Origin: JAYPUG01 sp038117265
Lineage (GTDB): Bacteria; Pseudomonadota; Alphaproteobacteria; UBA6615
Direction: 5' to 3'
Assembly: GCA_038117265.1 (NCBI GenBank)
Contig: JAYOFO010000001.1
Location: forward strand, 1-64,000
Length of the DNA: 64,000 bases
Below are positions 47,292 to 57,131 of this stretch, piece by piece. The position numbers were made by a program, and so were the translations under genes. Under the pieces are notes generated by a model. It did no database searches, was not told the DNA's origin, and saw only the letters and a program-made list of their open reading frames with translations. Numbering within the stretch: position 1 is the stretch's first letter; every line of letters starts with the position of its first letter.

Positions 47292-49439
47292 TCAGCCGGC
47301 CCGCGCATAGCGCACGGCCGCATCCCGTTCGAACAGATAGAGTAGGGTCCGCAGCGCGTCGCCGCGCGCGCTTTCGAGGCCCGGATCGCGCTCGACGATG
47401 AGGCGGGCATCGTCGCGCGCGACCGCCAGCAGCTCGCCATGGGCATCCAGGTCGGCGAGGCGGAACTCGGGCAGGCCCGACTGGCGCGTGCCCAGCACAT
47501 CGCCGGCGCCGCGCAGCCGCAGATCCTGTTCGGCGATCTCGAACCCGTCATCGGTCTCGCGCATCACCCGCAGCCGTTCGCGCGCGGTCTGACCCAGCTC
47601 GTGACCGTACAGCAGCAGGCAGGTGGCCTCGCGCGCGCCGCGCCCGATCCGGCCGCGCAGCTGGTGCAGTTGGGCCAGGCCGAACCGCTCGGCATGCTCG
47701 ACGATCATGACCGTCGCGTCGGGCACATCGACGCCGACCTCGATCACGGTCGTCGCGACGAGGATATCGAGCGGCGGCGCCGCGCTGCCGGCGAACCGCG
47801 CCATCACCGCATCCTTCTCCTTGCCGGACATCCGCCCATGGACCAGCCCGACCCGCGCCCCGAACCGTTCCGTCAGCGCGGCATGGCGTGCGGTCGCTGC
47901 GGCGACGTCGGCGGTCTCGGATTCCTCGACCAGCGGGCACACCCAGAAGACCTTGCCGCCCGCATCGACCTGGCGACGGACCCCGGCGATCGCATCCTCG
48001 AGCCGGTCGACGGACGCGGTGCTGGTCTTCACGGGCTTGCGCCCCGCGGGCTTCTCGCGGAGCTGGGATTCGTCGAGATCGCCGTAGGCCGCGAGCATCA
48101 GCGTGCGCGGGATCGGGGTCGCGGTCATCAGCAGCACGTCGACGGCCTTGCCCTTTTCCGCCAGCAATAGGCGTTGGTGGACACCGAACCGGTGCTGTTC
48201 GTCGACGACGGCCAGCGCCAGGTCGCGGAAGGCGATGTCGTCCTGGAACAGCGCATGGGTGCCCACGACGAGCGGTGTCGTGCCCGCCTTGAGCCCCGCC
48301 AGGATCGCCTCGCGGGCCTTGCCCTTGTCGCGTCCGGTCAGCAGCACGCATTCCACGCCCGCCGCCGCCGCCAGCGGCGCGATCGTGGCGTGGTGCTGCT
48401 GCGCCAGGATCTCGGTCGGCGCCATCAGCGCGGCCTGTCGCCCGGCTTCCACCGCGATCAGCATCGCCAGCAGGGCGACCACGGTCTTGCCGCTGCCCAC
48501 ATCGCCCTGGAGCAGGCGCAGCATCCGGTGGTCGGCCGCCATGTCGGCGACGATGTCGGCTACCGCCGCGCGCTGGCTGGCGGTGAGGTCGAAGGGAAAG
48601 GCATCGAGGGCACGGGTCCGCAGATGCCCGTCGCCGGCGGTCGCGCGGCCGGGCTGGCGCCGGACATGGGCGCGCACCAGCGAGATGGCGAGCTGGCTGG
48701 CCAGCAACTCGTCGTAGGCGAGGCGGGCACGGGGCAGGGCGCGCGACGACAGGTCGTGGGACCCGTGCGGGGTGTGGGCCGCGGCGACGGCGGTGTGCCA
48801 GTCGGGCCAATCGCGCTCGCGCTTCAGGGCTGGGTCGAGCCATTCGGGCAGGTCGGGCGCGCGTTCGAGTGCGCCGGCGATCGCCTTGCCCAGCACGTTC
48901 TGAGAAACGCCCTCGGTCAGCGGATAGAGCGGCTGGACGCGCATCACCGCGTCGCGTTCCTCGGGTTTCGCGACGATGTCGGGATGGGTCATCTGCAGCC
49001 GGCCGTCATAGAGCTCGGCCGTGCCGCTGACGAGGCGCTCCTCGCCCTCGGGCAGGGCCGAAGTCAGGTAGTCGGCGCGGCCGTGGAAATAGACCAGCGT
49101 GATCTCGCCCGTCGCGTCGGCACACTCGATCCGGTAGGGGATGCGCCGGTTGGACACCGGCGGCGGGACGTGACGCACGACGCGAAGGGCGAGCGTGGCG
49201 ACGCGGCCCGGCTCGAGGTCGGCCAGAACAGGGCTGTAGCGGCGGTCGATGATGCCCGACGGCAGGTGGAAGATCAATTCGACGATGTGCGGTCCGACGA
49301 GCCGCTCGAGGTTCTTGCCAATGCGCGCACCGACGCCCTTCAGCGACGTGAGCGGCGCAAACACGGGGAACAGGATCTCGGGTCGGGCGCGTTGGGGCAC
49401 GGGGCACCGGAATTCGAAGGTTCGTGCGGCTGACAGCAC
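47292..49439 (-). CDS. recG: ATP-dependent DNA helicase RecG
   Basis: Up to 715 residues. It remodels stalled replication forks and recombination junctions. The N-terminal wedge/OB domain (about 20-250) is followed by the helicase core: ASQRAAVADIV, Walker A LQGDVGSGKTVVA near 318, DEQH in AVVDEQHRFGV, TATPIPRT, the second RecA lobe with ATTVIEVGVDVPDA, and the RecG/Mfd TRG motif QLHQLRGRIGRG. Two GTG starts are possible (49439 and 49400, the latter giving 702 residues). RecG usually begins near RPEILFPVFAPLTSLKGVG, so the shorter form is plausible. Confidence 0.95.
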   Translation of the reverse strand: MLSAARTFEFRCPVPQRARPEILFPVFAPLTSLKGVGARIGKNLERLVGPHIVELIFHLPSGIIDRRYSPVLADLEPGRVATLALRVVRHVPPPVSNRRIPYRIECADATGEITLVYFHGRADYLTSALPEGEERLVSGTAELYDGRLQMTHPDIVAKPEERDAVMRVQPLYPLTEGVSQNVLGKAIAGALERAPDLPEWLDPALKRERDWPDWHTAVAAAHTPHGSHDLSSRALPRARLAYDELLASQLAISLVRAHVRRQPGRATAGDGHLRTRALDAFPFDLTASQRAAVADIVADMAADHRMLRLLQGDVGSGKTVVALLAMLIAVEAGRQAALMAPTEILAQQHHATIAPLAAAAGVECVLLTGRDKGKAREAILAGLKAGTTPLVVGTHALFQDDIAFRDLALAVVDEQHRFGVHQRLLLAEKGKAVDVLLMTATPIPRTLMLAAYGDLDESQLREKPAGRKPVKTSTASVDRLEDAIAGVRRQVDAGGKVFWVCPLVEESETADVAAATARHAALTERFGARVGLVHGRMSGKEKDAVMARFAGSAAPPLDILVATTVIEVGVDVPDATVMIVEHAERFGLAQLHQLRGRIGRGAREATCLLLYGHELGQTARERLRVMRETDDGFEIAEQDLRLRGAGDVLGTRQSGLPEFRLADLDAHGELLAVARDDARLIVERDPGLESARGDALRTLLYLFERDAAVRYARAG

Positions 49440-49509
49440 TCCGCTGGAACGCTATATCCTAGGCCAGCACACGCGGACGGACCAGCGGTGCGCCGGCGGG
49501 AATCGATGC

Positions 49510-49776
49510 ATGTCAGAGGAATCGCGGGAGAACCGCATCAAGCGGCTGCTCTATCGCAGCCAGTACACAGGCACTCGGGAGACGGATCTTCTCCTGGGCG
49601 CCTTCGCACGCCGCCATCTCCCGCATTTCGATGACTCGATGCTCGACGCGTACGAGGCGCTGATCGAGAACAGCGACCCGGACCTGTATATGTGGATCAG
49701 CCGCCGCAAGCCCGTTCCCGACGAATGGAAGGGCGCGATCATGACACTCCTGCAAGACTTCGAATTCGACGGTTAA
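49510..49776 (+). CDS. sdhE: Succinate dehydrogenase assembly factor SdhE
   Basis: 88-residue FAD-assembly factor (DUF339) that promotes covalent flavin attachment to SdhA. The conserved core is RETDLLLGAFARRHLP and NSDPDLYMWISRRKPVPDEW. The hallmark RGxxE reads TGTRE: the Gly and Glu are kept, but the Arg is Thr. The start is the second of two near ATGs (49510), in the family frame. It is the middle gene of recG-sdhE-mfd. Confidence 0.92.
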   Translation: MSEESRENRIKRLLYRSQYTGTRETDLLLGAFARRHLPHFDDSMLDAYEALIENSDPDLYMWISRRKPVPDEWKGAIMTLLQDFEFDG

Positions 49777-49777
49777 C

Positions 49778-52700
49778 TTGCTGCTGAACGGCGAACATTC
49801 CTGGCCGACTCCGGGCGCGCGCCTGCGTTTCACCGGCGTGCCCGACGGCTGCGACGCGCTCCTGCTCACCGAGATCGCACAGGAAGCCGGCGTGCCCGTC
49901 GTCCACGTGTCGAGCGACGATGTGCGCATGCGCCGCGTGGCCGAGGCGTTGGGCTTCTTCGCGCCCGAGTTGCGCGTGCTGACGTTCCCGGCCTGGGATT
50001 GCCTGCCCTACGACCGGGTGCCGCCGCGCGCGGAACTCGTCGCCGAGCGGCTGGCGACCCTGGGCGCGCTGTCCGACCCCGGCCGGTCCGCGGCGCCGGC
50101 GGTGGTCGTCACCACGATCGCGGCGATCCTCCAGCGCGTTCCGCCCGGCGAGACGATCGCGGCGGCGCGCCTCGAGATCGCGACGGGGACGCGGCTCGAC
50201 TTCGATCACGTGGTCGCGTTCCTCAACGGCAACGGCTACCAGCGGACCGAGACGGTCCGCGAGCCGGGCGAGTTCGCGACCCGCGGCGACATCATCGACC
50301 TGTTCCCGCCCGGTTCGGAAGAGCCCGTGCGGATCGACCTGTTCGGCGACGAGATCGAGCGGCTGCGTTGGTTCGATCCGTTGAGCCAGCTGTCGACGCA
50401 GACGGTCGACCGGCTGGTCCTGTTGCCGGCCAGCGAGGTAGCCCTCGACGCGGAATCCATCGCGCGGTTCCGGAGCGCCTATCGCGAGAATTTCGGCGCG
50501 GTGCGCGGCGACGATCCGCTCTACGAGGCGGTGAGCGAGGGCATTCGGCATCCCGGCCTGGAACACTGGCTGCCGCTGTTCTGCGCACGCATGGAGACGC
50601 TGTTCGACTACACGCGCGGTCCCGTCGTGCTCGGGGTCCAGACCACCGAGGCGCGCGACGACCGGTTCGAACAGATCGCGGACTATTTCACCGCCCGTGC
50701 AAACGCGCCGAAACCGTCGGAAGGTGAGGCGCCCTATCATCCGCTGCCCCCCGACGCCCTCTACCTCGGCCCCGACGAATGGGGCGCCGTCTGCGATGCC
50801 CGCCCGGCCGTCGAACTCGATCTGTTCGAGGCTCCGGAGGTCCCGGGAAAAAGCGTCTCCCTCGGCGGCCGGCGCGCGATCGATTTCGCCGACGCGCGCA
50901 ACCGCAGCGACATCAACCTGTTCGACGCGGTGAACACGCGAATCGCCAACGAGCGCGCCAGCGGCCAGGCGGTCGCCATCGCGTGCTACTCGACCGGATC
51001 GCGCGACCGCATCGCCCAACTGTTGGCCGATCACGGGATCGCGGACACGGTTAGGGCCGCGAACTGGAGCGAGGTCCGCGCCACGGGCACGGCCAGCATC
51101 GCGGTGTTCGAGCTGGCGCTCGACAACGGCTTCGCGGTTCCAGGCCTGACCGTCTACAGCGAACAGGACATCCTCGGCGACCGGCTGGTCCGCCGTCGGC
51201 GCCGCTCAAAGCCCGCCGAACAGCTCATCTCGGAGATGTCGAGCCTCTCGCTGGGCGACATCGTGGTCCACAACGACCACGGGATCGCGCGCTACGACGG
51301 GCTGGAGACGCTCGAGATCGGCGGCGCGCCCCACGACTGCCTGCGGCTGATCTATGCCGGCGACGACAAGCTGTTCCTGCCCGTCGAGAATCTCGACCTG
51401 CTGTCGCGCTACGGATCGGAGGATTCCGACGCTCAGCTCGACCGCCTCGGCAATGCGGGCTGGCAGGCGCGGCGCGCCCGGGTGAAGAACCGCATCACCG
51501 AGATGGCCGACAAGCTGCTGGCGATCGCGGCCGAGCGCGAGCTGCGCCATGCGCCGCGGATGGACCCGCCGGCCGGCCTCTACGAGGAGTTCTGCGCGCG
51601 CTTTCCCTTCGCCGAGACCGACGATCAGAACCGGGCGATCGAGGACACGATCGAGAGCCTGGCCGCCGGCAAGCCGATGGACAGGCTGGTGTGCGGCGAT
51701 GTCGGCTTCGGCAAGACCGAGGTCGCGCTGCGCGCCACCTTCGTCAGCGCCATGGCCGGGCGCCAGGTCGCCGTCGTCGTGCCCACGACCCTGCTGGCAC
51801 GCCAGCATCACTTAACCTTCACGACCCGGTTCGCCGGCCTGCCGGTGAAGATCGCCCAGCTGTCGCGCCTGACGACGCCGAAGGAGGCGCAGGAAGTGCG
51901 CGAGGGCCTCACCGCCGGGCAGATCGACATCGTCATCGGCACCCACGCGCTATTGTCGTCGTCGATCGCGTTCCGCGACCTCGGGTTGCTGGTGGTCGAC
52001 GAGGAACAGCATTTCGGCGTCGCCCAGAAGGAGCGCCTGAAACAGCTTAGCAGCGACGTGCACGTGCTGACGCTGACCGCGACGCCGATCCCGCGCACCC
52101 TGCAGCTGGCGCTTACCGGCGTGCGCGAACTCAGCCTGATCGCGACCCCGCCGGTCGATCGGCTGGCGGTGCGCACCTTCGTGCTGCCCTATGACGGGGT
52201 GACCGTGCGCGAGGCGATCATGCGCGAGCATTTCCGCGGCGGGCAGACCTTCTATGTCTGTCCCCGCGTCAGCGACATCGCGCGGCTGCAGGAACGCCTG
52301 CACGAACTGGTGCCCGAGGTCTCGGTCGGCGTCGCCCACGGGCAGATGTCGGCGCGCGCGCTCGAGGACGTGATGACGGCGTTCTACGACCGCCAGTACG
52401 AGGTGCTGCTGTGCACCAACATCGTGGAATCCGGCCTCGACGTGCCCACGGCGAACACGATCATCGTGCACCGCGCCGACATGTTCGGCCTGTCCCAGCT
52501 CTACCAGCTTCGCGGACGCGTCGGGCGCGCCAAGGTGCGCGCCTACGCCTACCTGACCCTGCCGACCGACCGGCTCTTGTCGGAGACGGCGCGCCGCCGC
52601 CTCGACGTGATGCAGACCCTCGACACGCTGGGTGCGGGCTTCAGCCTGGCGAGCCACGACCTCGACATTCGCGGGGCAGGCAACCTGCTGGGCGAGGAGC

Positions 52701-53281
52701 AGTCGGGGCATATCCGCGAGGTCGGCGTCGAACTCTACCAGCAGATGCTGGAGGCGGCGGTCGCGGCGGCGCGCGAGGCCGGAAGCACGACGGCGCCCGT
52801 CGAGACATGGACGCCGGCCATCACCATCGGGGCGCCGATCCTGATCCCCGAGGAGTATGTCGCCGATCTGGGCATTCGCCTCGGCCTGTATCGGCGCATC
52901 GCGGCCATGGTGGACGCGCAGGAGATCGAGGCCTTCGCCGCCGAATTGATCGATCGGTTTGGGCCGCTGCCCGATGCGGTGGAGAACCTGCTGGAGGCCA
53001 TCACCCTGAAGCGGCTGTGCCGCGACGCCGGCGCCGAGAAGCTGGATGCCGGCCCGAAGGGCGCGGTGGTGACCTTCCGCGAGAACAGCTTCGCCAACCC
53101 CGCGGGGCTGGTGAACTTCATCACCGAGCAGTCGGGCACGGTGACGCTGCGCCCGGATCACAAGCTGGTCTACCGCCGGGACTGGTCGGACCCGCAGCGG
53201 CGGATGACCGGCGCGCGACGCCTGATGCGCACGCTGGCCGCGATCGCGGCCGGCGAGGGCGAGGTGTCCGCCGCCGAGTGA
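49778..53281 (+). CDS. mfd: Transcription-repair coupling factor
   Basis: 1167-residue ATPase that removes stalled RNA polymerase and recruits UvrA to the lesion. The start is TTG at 49778, two bases after the sdhE stop. Domains: UvrB-like D1-D2 (about 1-300), D3, the RNA-polymerase interacting domain (SLSLGDIVVHNDHGIARYDG near 490), the translocase core with CGDVGFGKTEVA (near 644), VVDEEQHFGV, TATPIPRTLQLA and the TRG motif QLYQLRGRVGRAK, and C-terminal D7 (about 1010-1167). Works with the uvrA found in the same window. Confidence 0.96.
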   Translation: MLLNGEHSWPTPGARLRFTGVPDGCDALLLTEIAQEAGVPVVHVSSDDVRMRRVAEALGFFAPELRVLTFPAWDCLPYDRVPPRAELVAERLATLGALSDPGRSAAPAVVVTTIAAILQRVPPGETIAAARLEIATGTRLDFDHVVAFLNGNGYQRTETVREPGEFATRGDIIDLFPPGSEEPVRIDLFGDEIERLRWFDPLSQLSTQTVDRLVLLPASEVALDAESIARFRSAYRENFGAVRGDDPLYEAVSEGIRHPGLEHWLPLFCARMETLFDYTRGPVVLGVQTTEARDDRFEQIADYFTARANAPKPSEGEAPYHPLPPDALYLGPDEWGAVCDARPAVELDLFEAPEVPGKSVSLGGRRAIDFADARNRSDINLFDAVNTRIANERASGQAVAIACYSTGSRDRIAQLLADHGIADTVRAANWSEVRATGTASIAVFELALDNGFAVPGLTVYSEQDILGDRLVRRRRRSKPAEQLISEMSSLSLGDIVVHNDHGIARYDGLETLEIGGAPHDCLRLIYAGDDKLFLPVENLDLLSRYGSEDSDAQLDRLGNAGWQARRARVKNRITEMADKLLAIAAERELRHAPRMDPPAGLYEEFCARFPFAETDDQNRAIEDTIESLAAGKPMDRLVCGDVGFGKTEVALRATFVSAMAGRQVAVVVPTTLLARQHHLTFTTRFAGLPVKIAQLSRLTTPKEAQEVREGLTAGQIDIVIGTHALLSSSIAFRDLGLLVVDEEQHFGVAQKERLKQLSSDVHVLTLTATPIPRTLQLALTGVRELSLIATPPVDRLAVRTFVLPYDGVTVREAIMREHFRGGQTFYVCPRVSDIARLQERLHELVPEVSVGVAHGQMSARALEDVMTAFYDRQYEVLLCTNIVESGLDVPTANTIIVHRADMFGLSQLYQLRGRVGRAKVRAYAYLTLPTDRLLSETARRRLDVMQTLDTLGAGFSLASHDLDIRGAGNLLGEEQSGHIREVGVELYQQMLEAAVAAAREAGSTTAPVETWTPAITIGAPILIPEEYVADLGIRLGLYRRIAAMVDAQEIEAFAAELIDRFGPLPDAVENLLEAITLKRLCRDAGAEKLDAGPKGAVVTFRENSFANPAGLVNFITEQSGTVTLRPDHKLVYRRDWSDPQRRMTGARRLMRTLAAIAAGEGEVSAAE

Positions 53282-53923
53282 CTATTCGGCCGCCTGGCCG
53301 AAGCTCGCGAGATCGAAGAGGGGGAAGAACGCCTCGGGCTCCTGGGCACCCGAGATCGCGTAGGCGCCGTTGACGATGAAGCAGGGCACCGCGTTGATCC
53401 CCATGCGGCGGGCCCGAAGGTCCTCGGCGATGACGGTGTCGCGGTCCTCGTCGCCGGCCAGGAAGTGGGCGACCATGTCGCGGTCGAGCCCGACCGACTG
53501 TGCGACCCGCGTCAGCACCGCGTCCGAACCGATGTCCTCGCCGTCCATGAAATAGGCCCGGAACAGCGTCTCGACGACGGCGTCCTGCCGGCCATGGTTG
53601 CCCGCGAGCCGGATCAGCCGGTGCGACTGCACCGTGTTGGGCATGGTCGGGATGGCCTCGAAGGCGAAGGGAATGCGCTCGGAATGTCCGGCGCGCGCGA
53701 TGGTGCCGTAGACGCTCTCGGCACGCTCCGGGCTTCCGAACTTGCTCGACAGGTAGCGTTCCCAGCGCATGCCCTCGGGCGGGATGTCGGGATTGAGCTG
53801 AAACGCATGCCAATCGACCTGCGCGTCGATATCGTCGCGCAGCGCCAGCGCACGCTCGAGCCGGCGCTTGCCGATGAAGCACCAGGGACAGACGGTGTCG
53901 GAATAGACATCGATCCGGATCAT
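53282..53923 (-). CDS. DsbA family oxidoreductase (FrnE-like)
   Basis: 213-residue thioredoxin-fold protein of the 2-hydroxychromene-2-carboxylate isomerase/FrnE group. The redox motif CPWC is at residues 12-15 in DVYSDTVCPWCFIGKRR, the cis-Pro loop is INAVPCFIVNGAYAISGAQ, and a helical insert lies between. No signal peptide is seen, so it is cytoplasmic. The start at 53923 is chosen because the 36 residues before it look random. It is tail to tail with mfd with no gap. Confidence 0.9.
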   Translation of the reverse strand: MIRIDVYSDTVCPWCFIGKRRLERALALRDDIDAQVDWHAFQLNPDIPPEGMRWERYLSSKFGSPERAESVYGTIARAGHSERIPFAFEAIPTMPNTVQSHRLIRLAGNHGRQDAVVETLFRAYFMDGEDIGSDAVLTRVAQSVGLDRDMVAHFLAGDEDRDTVIAEDLRARRMGINAVPCFIVNGAYAISGAQEPEAFFPLFDLASFGQAAE

Positions 53924-54029
53924 GGACGAAACGTGCGACGCGCACCCGCACCGGTCAAGTCCGCCCGTCGATCCCGTTTCGTGCCGGCGCGCGGATCGGC
54001 CATAATCGTTCCGACAGGGAGCGAATGAC

Positions 54030-54743
54030 ATGATCCTAGAACATCGTGCCTACACCATGCAGCCGGGACATCTGGAGCGTTTCTACGAACTCCAGGTCGA
54101 GCGTGGCTTCGACATCGTCCGCCCGATCATGGACAAGGTGATTTCCTATTTCTCGACGGTCAGCGGCCCGCTCGAGCAGGTGGTCCACCTCTATGTGTTC
54201 GACTCGCTCGAGGACTGGCGTTCGCGCCTCCACGGCCTCTACGGCCTTCCCGAACTCGAAGCCTACTTCCCCAAGGTGCGCCCGATCATGCTGGCGCAGC
54301 AGAACAACGTCCTGCTGCCCGCACCGGTCGCCGAGCTGACGCCCCACTTCTCGGCCGAACGCTGGTGGCAGCCCTCGGACGGCCCGCGGGTCGAGATCCG
54401 TCCCGGATCGAGCCCCGTCGTCGAGGAACAGGTGATCGCCCTGACCCCCGGCCAGTTGCCGCGCTACTGGGACCTGATCGCGAATCACGGCCTCGCCGCC
54501 ATGAACCCGCTGAAGACCAACCGGATCGGGTCGTTCTTCATGATGGTCGGGCCGCTGCACCAGGTCTATCACTACTGGTTTTTCGAGAGTTTCGACGACC
54601 GGACCCGGCGCCACAACGCGGTGCGCATGAACCCGGAATGGCAGCGGTTCGCCGACGAGATCAGGCCCTATGTGGCGAGCCAGGAATCGAAGCTCATGGT
54701 GCCCGCGCCGGTGCCCGAGATGGCCCCGTTCTTCAAGTTATGA
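54030..54743 (+). CDS. NIPSNAP family protein
   Basis: 237-residue protein with two ferredoxin-like NIPSNAP repeats: MILEHRAYTMQPGHLERFYE (about 1-20) and EEQVIALTPGQLPRYWDLIA (near 130), each ending with a region such as VHLYVFDSLEDW or VYHYWFFESFDDR. The family's biochemical role is unclear. An AGGGAG ribosome site precedes the ATG. It diverges from the DsbA-like gene and lies upstream of arsC. Confidence 0.85.
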   Translation: MILEHRAYTMQPGHLERFYELQVERGFDIVRPIMDKVISYFSTVSGPLEQVVHLYVFDSLEDWRSRLHGLYGLPELEAYFPKVRPIMLAQQNNVLLPAPVAELTPHFSAERWWQPSDGPRVEIRPGSSPVVEEQVIALTPGQLPRYWDLIANHGLAAMNPLKTNRIGSFFMMVGPLHQVYHYWFFESFDDRTRRHNAVRMNPEWQRFADEIRPYVASQESKLMVPAPVPEMAPFFKL

Positions 54744-54822
54744 GCCGTCGCGACGAACCGTCATGCGTTCGTAACGTTCCCCCGCCATACACACGTTGAG
54801 TTTCAACGAGCAGAGCTTTGCC

Positions 54823-55332
54823 ATGTCCGCCGACACCTACAACGTCCTGTTCCTGTGCACGGGAAACTCGGCGCGCAGCATCCTGGCCGAGGCGATCATG
54901 AACCGCGCCGGGGTGGGCCGGTTCCATGCCTTCAGCGCCGGCAGCCATCCGACCGGGCGCGTCAACCCGCACGCGATCCGGCTGCTCGAGGAGCGGGGCC
55001 ACCCGACCGGCGGGTACCGGTCGAAGGATTGGCAGGAGTTCGCCGCGACCGGCGCGCCGGAACTCGACTTCGTGTTCACCGTCTGCGATCAGGCGGCGGG
55101 AGAGGTCTGCCCCATCTGGCCGGGGCGGCCCGCGTCGGCGCATTGGGGGCTGCCCGATCCCGCGGCCGTCCGGGGGAGCGAGGTGGAAATCGCGGCGGCC
55201 TTTGCCGAGACCTACCGGATGCTGACCCGTCGCATCGAGGCCTTCGTCGACCTGCCGCTCGAATCGATCGACGGGGCGGCGCTTGCGCAGCGGCTCGACG
55301 AGATCGGCCGCGCACGTCCGGAATCGGCCTAG
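54823..55332 (+). CDS. arsC: Arsenate reductase (low-molecular-weight phosphatase type)
   Basis: 169-residue thioredoxin-coupled or glutathione-coupled ArsC of the LMW protein tyrosine phosphatase fold. The P-loop CTGNSAR (residues 12-18) matches CX5R with Asn-Ser as in arsenate reductases, followed by AEAIMNRAG. The Asp-Pro loop is GLPDPAAV near 115, and a second Cys pair lies in FTVCDQAAGEVCP. The ATG at 54823 is preferred to the upstream TTG. It lies 10 nt ahead of the aquaporin gene, forming an arsenic-handling pair; no arsR or arsB is nearby. Confidence 0.88.
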   Translation: MSADTYNVLFLCTGNSARSILAEAIMNRAGVGRFHAFSAGSHPTGRVNPHAIRLLEERGHPTGGYRSKDWQEFAATGAPELDFVFTVCDQAAGEVCPIWPGRPASAHWGLPDPAAVRGSEVEIAAAFAETYRMLTRRIEAFVDLPLESIDGAALAQRLDEIGRARPESA

Positions 55333-55342
55333 AGTTCCGCCC

Positions 55343-56059
55343 ATGAACGCACACGACCTGCCGCGGCGGCTCGCCGCCGAATTCATCGGAACCGCCTTCC
55401 TGCTCGCGACCGTCGTGGGCTCGGGCATCATGGGCGAGACACTCGCGGGCGGGAACGTCGCCATCGCGCTGCTCGGCAACACGCTGGCGACGGGTGCGAT
55501 CCTCGTCGTTCTGATCCTGGTCTTCGGCCCGATCTCCGGCGCGCACTTCAACCCGGCCGTGACCTTCGCGTTCCTCCTGCGGCGCGAGATCACCGCGGCC
55601 CATACCGCCGTCTATCTGGCCGCGCAGCTTCTCGGGGGATTGCTCGGCGTCTTCGTCGCCCATCTCATGTTCGGCGAGCCGGCATTCGCCTATTCGGTCA
55701 ACGTTCGCACCGGGATCGGCCAATGGACGGGCGAGTTCGTCGCCACCTTCGGGCTGGTCGCCACGATCCTGGGCTGCCTGAGGTTCCGGGCCGAGGCGGT
55801 TCCCTATGCGGTCGGCCTGTTCATTTCCGCGGGCTACTGGTTCACCTCGTCGACATCGTTCGCCAACCCGGCCGTCACCGTTTCGCGTGCGTTCACCGAC
55901 AGCTTCTCCGGTATCCGGCCCGACGATGCGCCGTTGTTCATCGTTGCCCAGTTTGCAGGGGCGCTCGCGGCCACGGCCGTGTTCGCCTGGTTCGCCTCGT
56001 CCCGCCACACGGCAGACGATGAGGCGAGCGCCGAGGCGGCTACAACAAACCCGGAATGA
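55343..56059 (+). CDS. Aquaporin/aquaglyceroporin family channel (AqpS-like)
   Basis: 238-residue major intrinsic protein with six membrane helices and two NPA half-helices: HFNPAVTFAF (near 70) and FANPAVTVSR (near 174). In Sinorhizobium the aquaporin AqpS next to arsC lets arsenite leave the cell after ArsC reduces arsenate; the same pairing here suggests that role. The ar/R-type residues cannot be judged without alignment. The 3' end overlaps the converging Bax-like gene by 20 nt. Confidence 0.87.
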   Translation: MNAHDLPRRLAAEFIGTAFLLATVVGSGIMGETLAGGNVAIALLGNTLATGAILVVLILVFGPISGAHFNPAVTFAFLLRREITAAHTAVYLAAQLLGGLLGVFVAHLMFGEPAFAYSVNVRTGIGQWTGEFVATFGLVATILGCLRFRAEAVPYAVGLFISAGYWFTSSTSFANPAVTVSRAFTDSFSGIRPDDAPLFIVAQFAGALAATAVFAWFASSRHTADDEASAEAATTNPE

Positions 56060-56990
56060 TACGCACCGGCCGCGCCTCGCGCAGGCGCGCGCCATCGAGC
56101 CCGGACAACCGGTTCGCGTGGATCAGGTCGCGCAATAGGGTGACATAGGCGTCGCCCTTCTCCGAATAGGCCTTCAGTCCGGCGGCCAGGGCCGGACCCG
56201 ATGGCGACTGCCCCGACCGGCGGGCCTCGGCGCGGTGCAGGCGGAATATCCGGTAGGCGCCGTTGGTGTTGAGGTTGCGCATGTAGGCGCGCACCGATTC
56301 CAGCGGGCTGTCGAACTGAGCGATCCGATAGTCGCCGAGTTCGCTGCGCTGGTCTTCGGGCCGAAGCCCCTTGCCGAAGTGCCACTGGCCGAACAGCGCG
56401 TTGCCCTCGGCCGCGAAGCGCGACGATCCGTAGGCGCTCTCGATCGCTCCCTGGGCGAGGGCGAGCGAGGGCGGCACGATGTCGACGCGCGCCACGAGGG
56501 TCGCGATTTCCTGGCCCGACAGGTTCCCGTCCGCATCCGTAACGGCGCGGGCCTTGTACCGGTCTGCGAGATCGCGCAGCCAGGCGTGATCCGCGCGCTT
56601 CACCTTGCGGTCCGCGGCGATCGCGTCGCGCAGGGACAGCAGACGCTGGCGGTCGGCCTGAATTTCTGCGTTCGCAAGCAGGACCAGCGGCAGCAACAGC
56701 CGGAAGAAGAGGTTTTTCCGGACATCCGTCGGGAGCCCGTCGGACCAGTCTGCCGGAATGCCCGTGACATAGAGGGGAGGGACTTCCGGCCCACTCGTCC
56801 GGAGCACATCTGCGGTGTAGCCCCGGCTGCGCAGATAGTCCCGCAGTTCCTCGACCGTGCTGACGCGCTTGCCCGAAACCACGACGACAAACGCCAGGAA
56901 AACGGTCAGTGCGCCAATGGCGAGCCCCGACGCAATCAGGGTGCGATGGCGCTGCACCGGCTTCGGAAAACGCGTAATTGAAGCATCCAT
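56040..56990 (-). CDS. Bax-like glucosaminidase-domain protein
   Basis: 316 residues from the ATG at 56990 (an upstream ATG at 57020 would add ten). An N-terminal membrane anchor (about 20-42) is followed by a linker and the glucosaminidase domain (about 150-310) with LALAQGAIESAYGSSRFAAEGNALFGQWHF, where the Glu in AIES is the likely catalytic acid, and GDYRIAQFDSPLESVRAYMRNLNTN. This matches the Bax/FlgJ family of peptidoglycan hydrolases, expected to act in the periplasm. Confidence 0.85.
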   Translation of the reverse strand: MDASITRFPKPVQRHRTLIASGLAIGALTVFLAFVVVVSGKRVSTVEELRDYLRSRGYTADVLRTSGPEVPPLYVTGIPADWSDGLPTDVRKNLFFRLLLPLVLLANAEIQADRQRLLSLRDAIAADRKVKRADHAWLRDLADRYKARAVTDADGNLSGQEIATLVARVDIVPPSLALAQGAIESAYGSSRFAAEGNALFGQWHFGKGLRPEDQRSELGDYRIAQFDSPLESVRAYMRNLNTNGAYRIFRLHRAEARRSGQSPSGPALAAGLKAYSEKGDAYVTLLRDLIHANRLSGLDGARLREARPVRIIPGLL

Positions 56991-57131
56991 CTTCTGGATC
57001 CAGATTCCGGCCGTTCGCATACCGGACGAACACGCGGAATCGATTTGGCGTTCGTCGGCGCGATTGCCTACAGTCGGGCCTCTTTATTCTGGCGGAACGA
57101 ATCCGTCAAAACTTCAGTGGAGGAGCAAATC

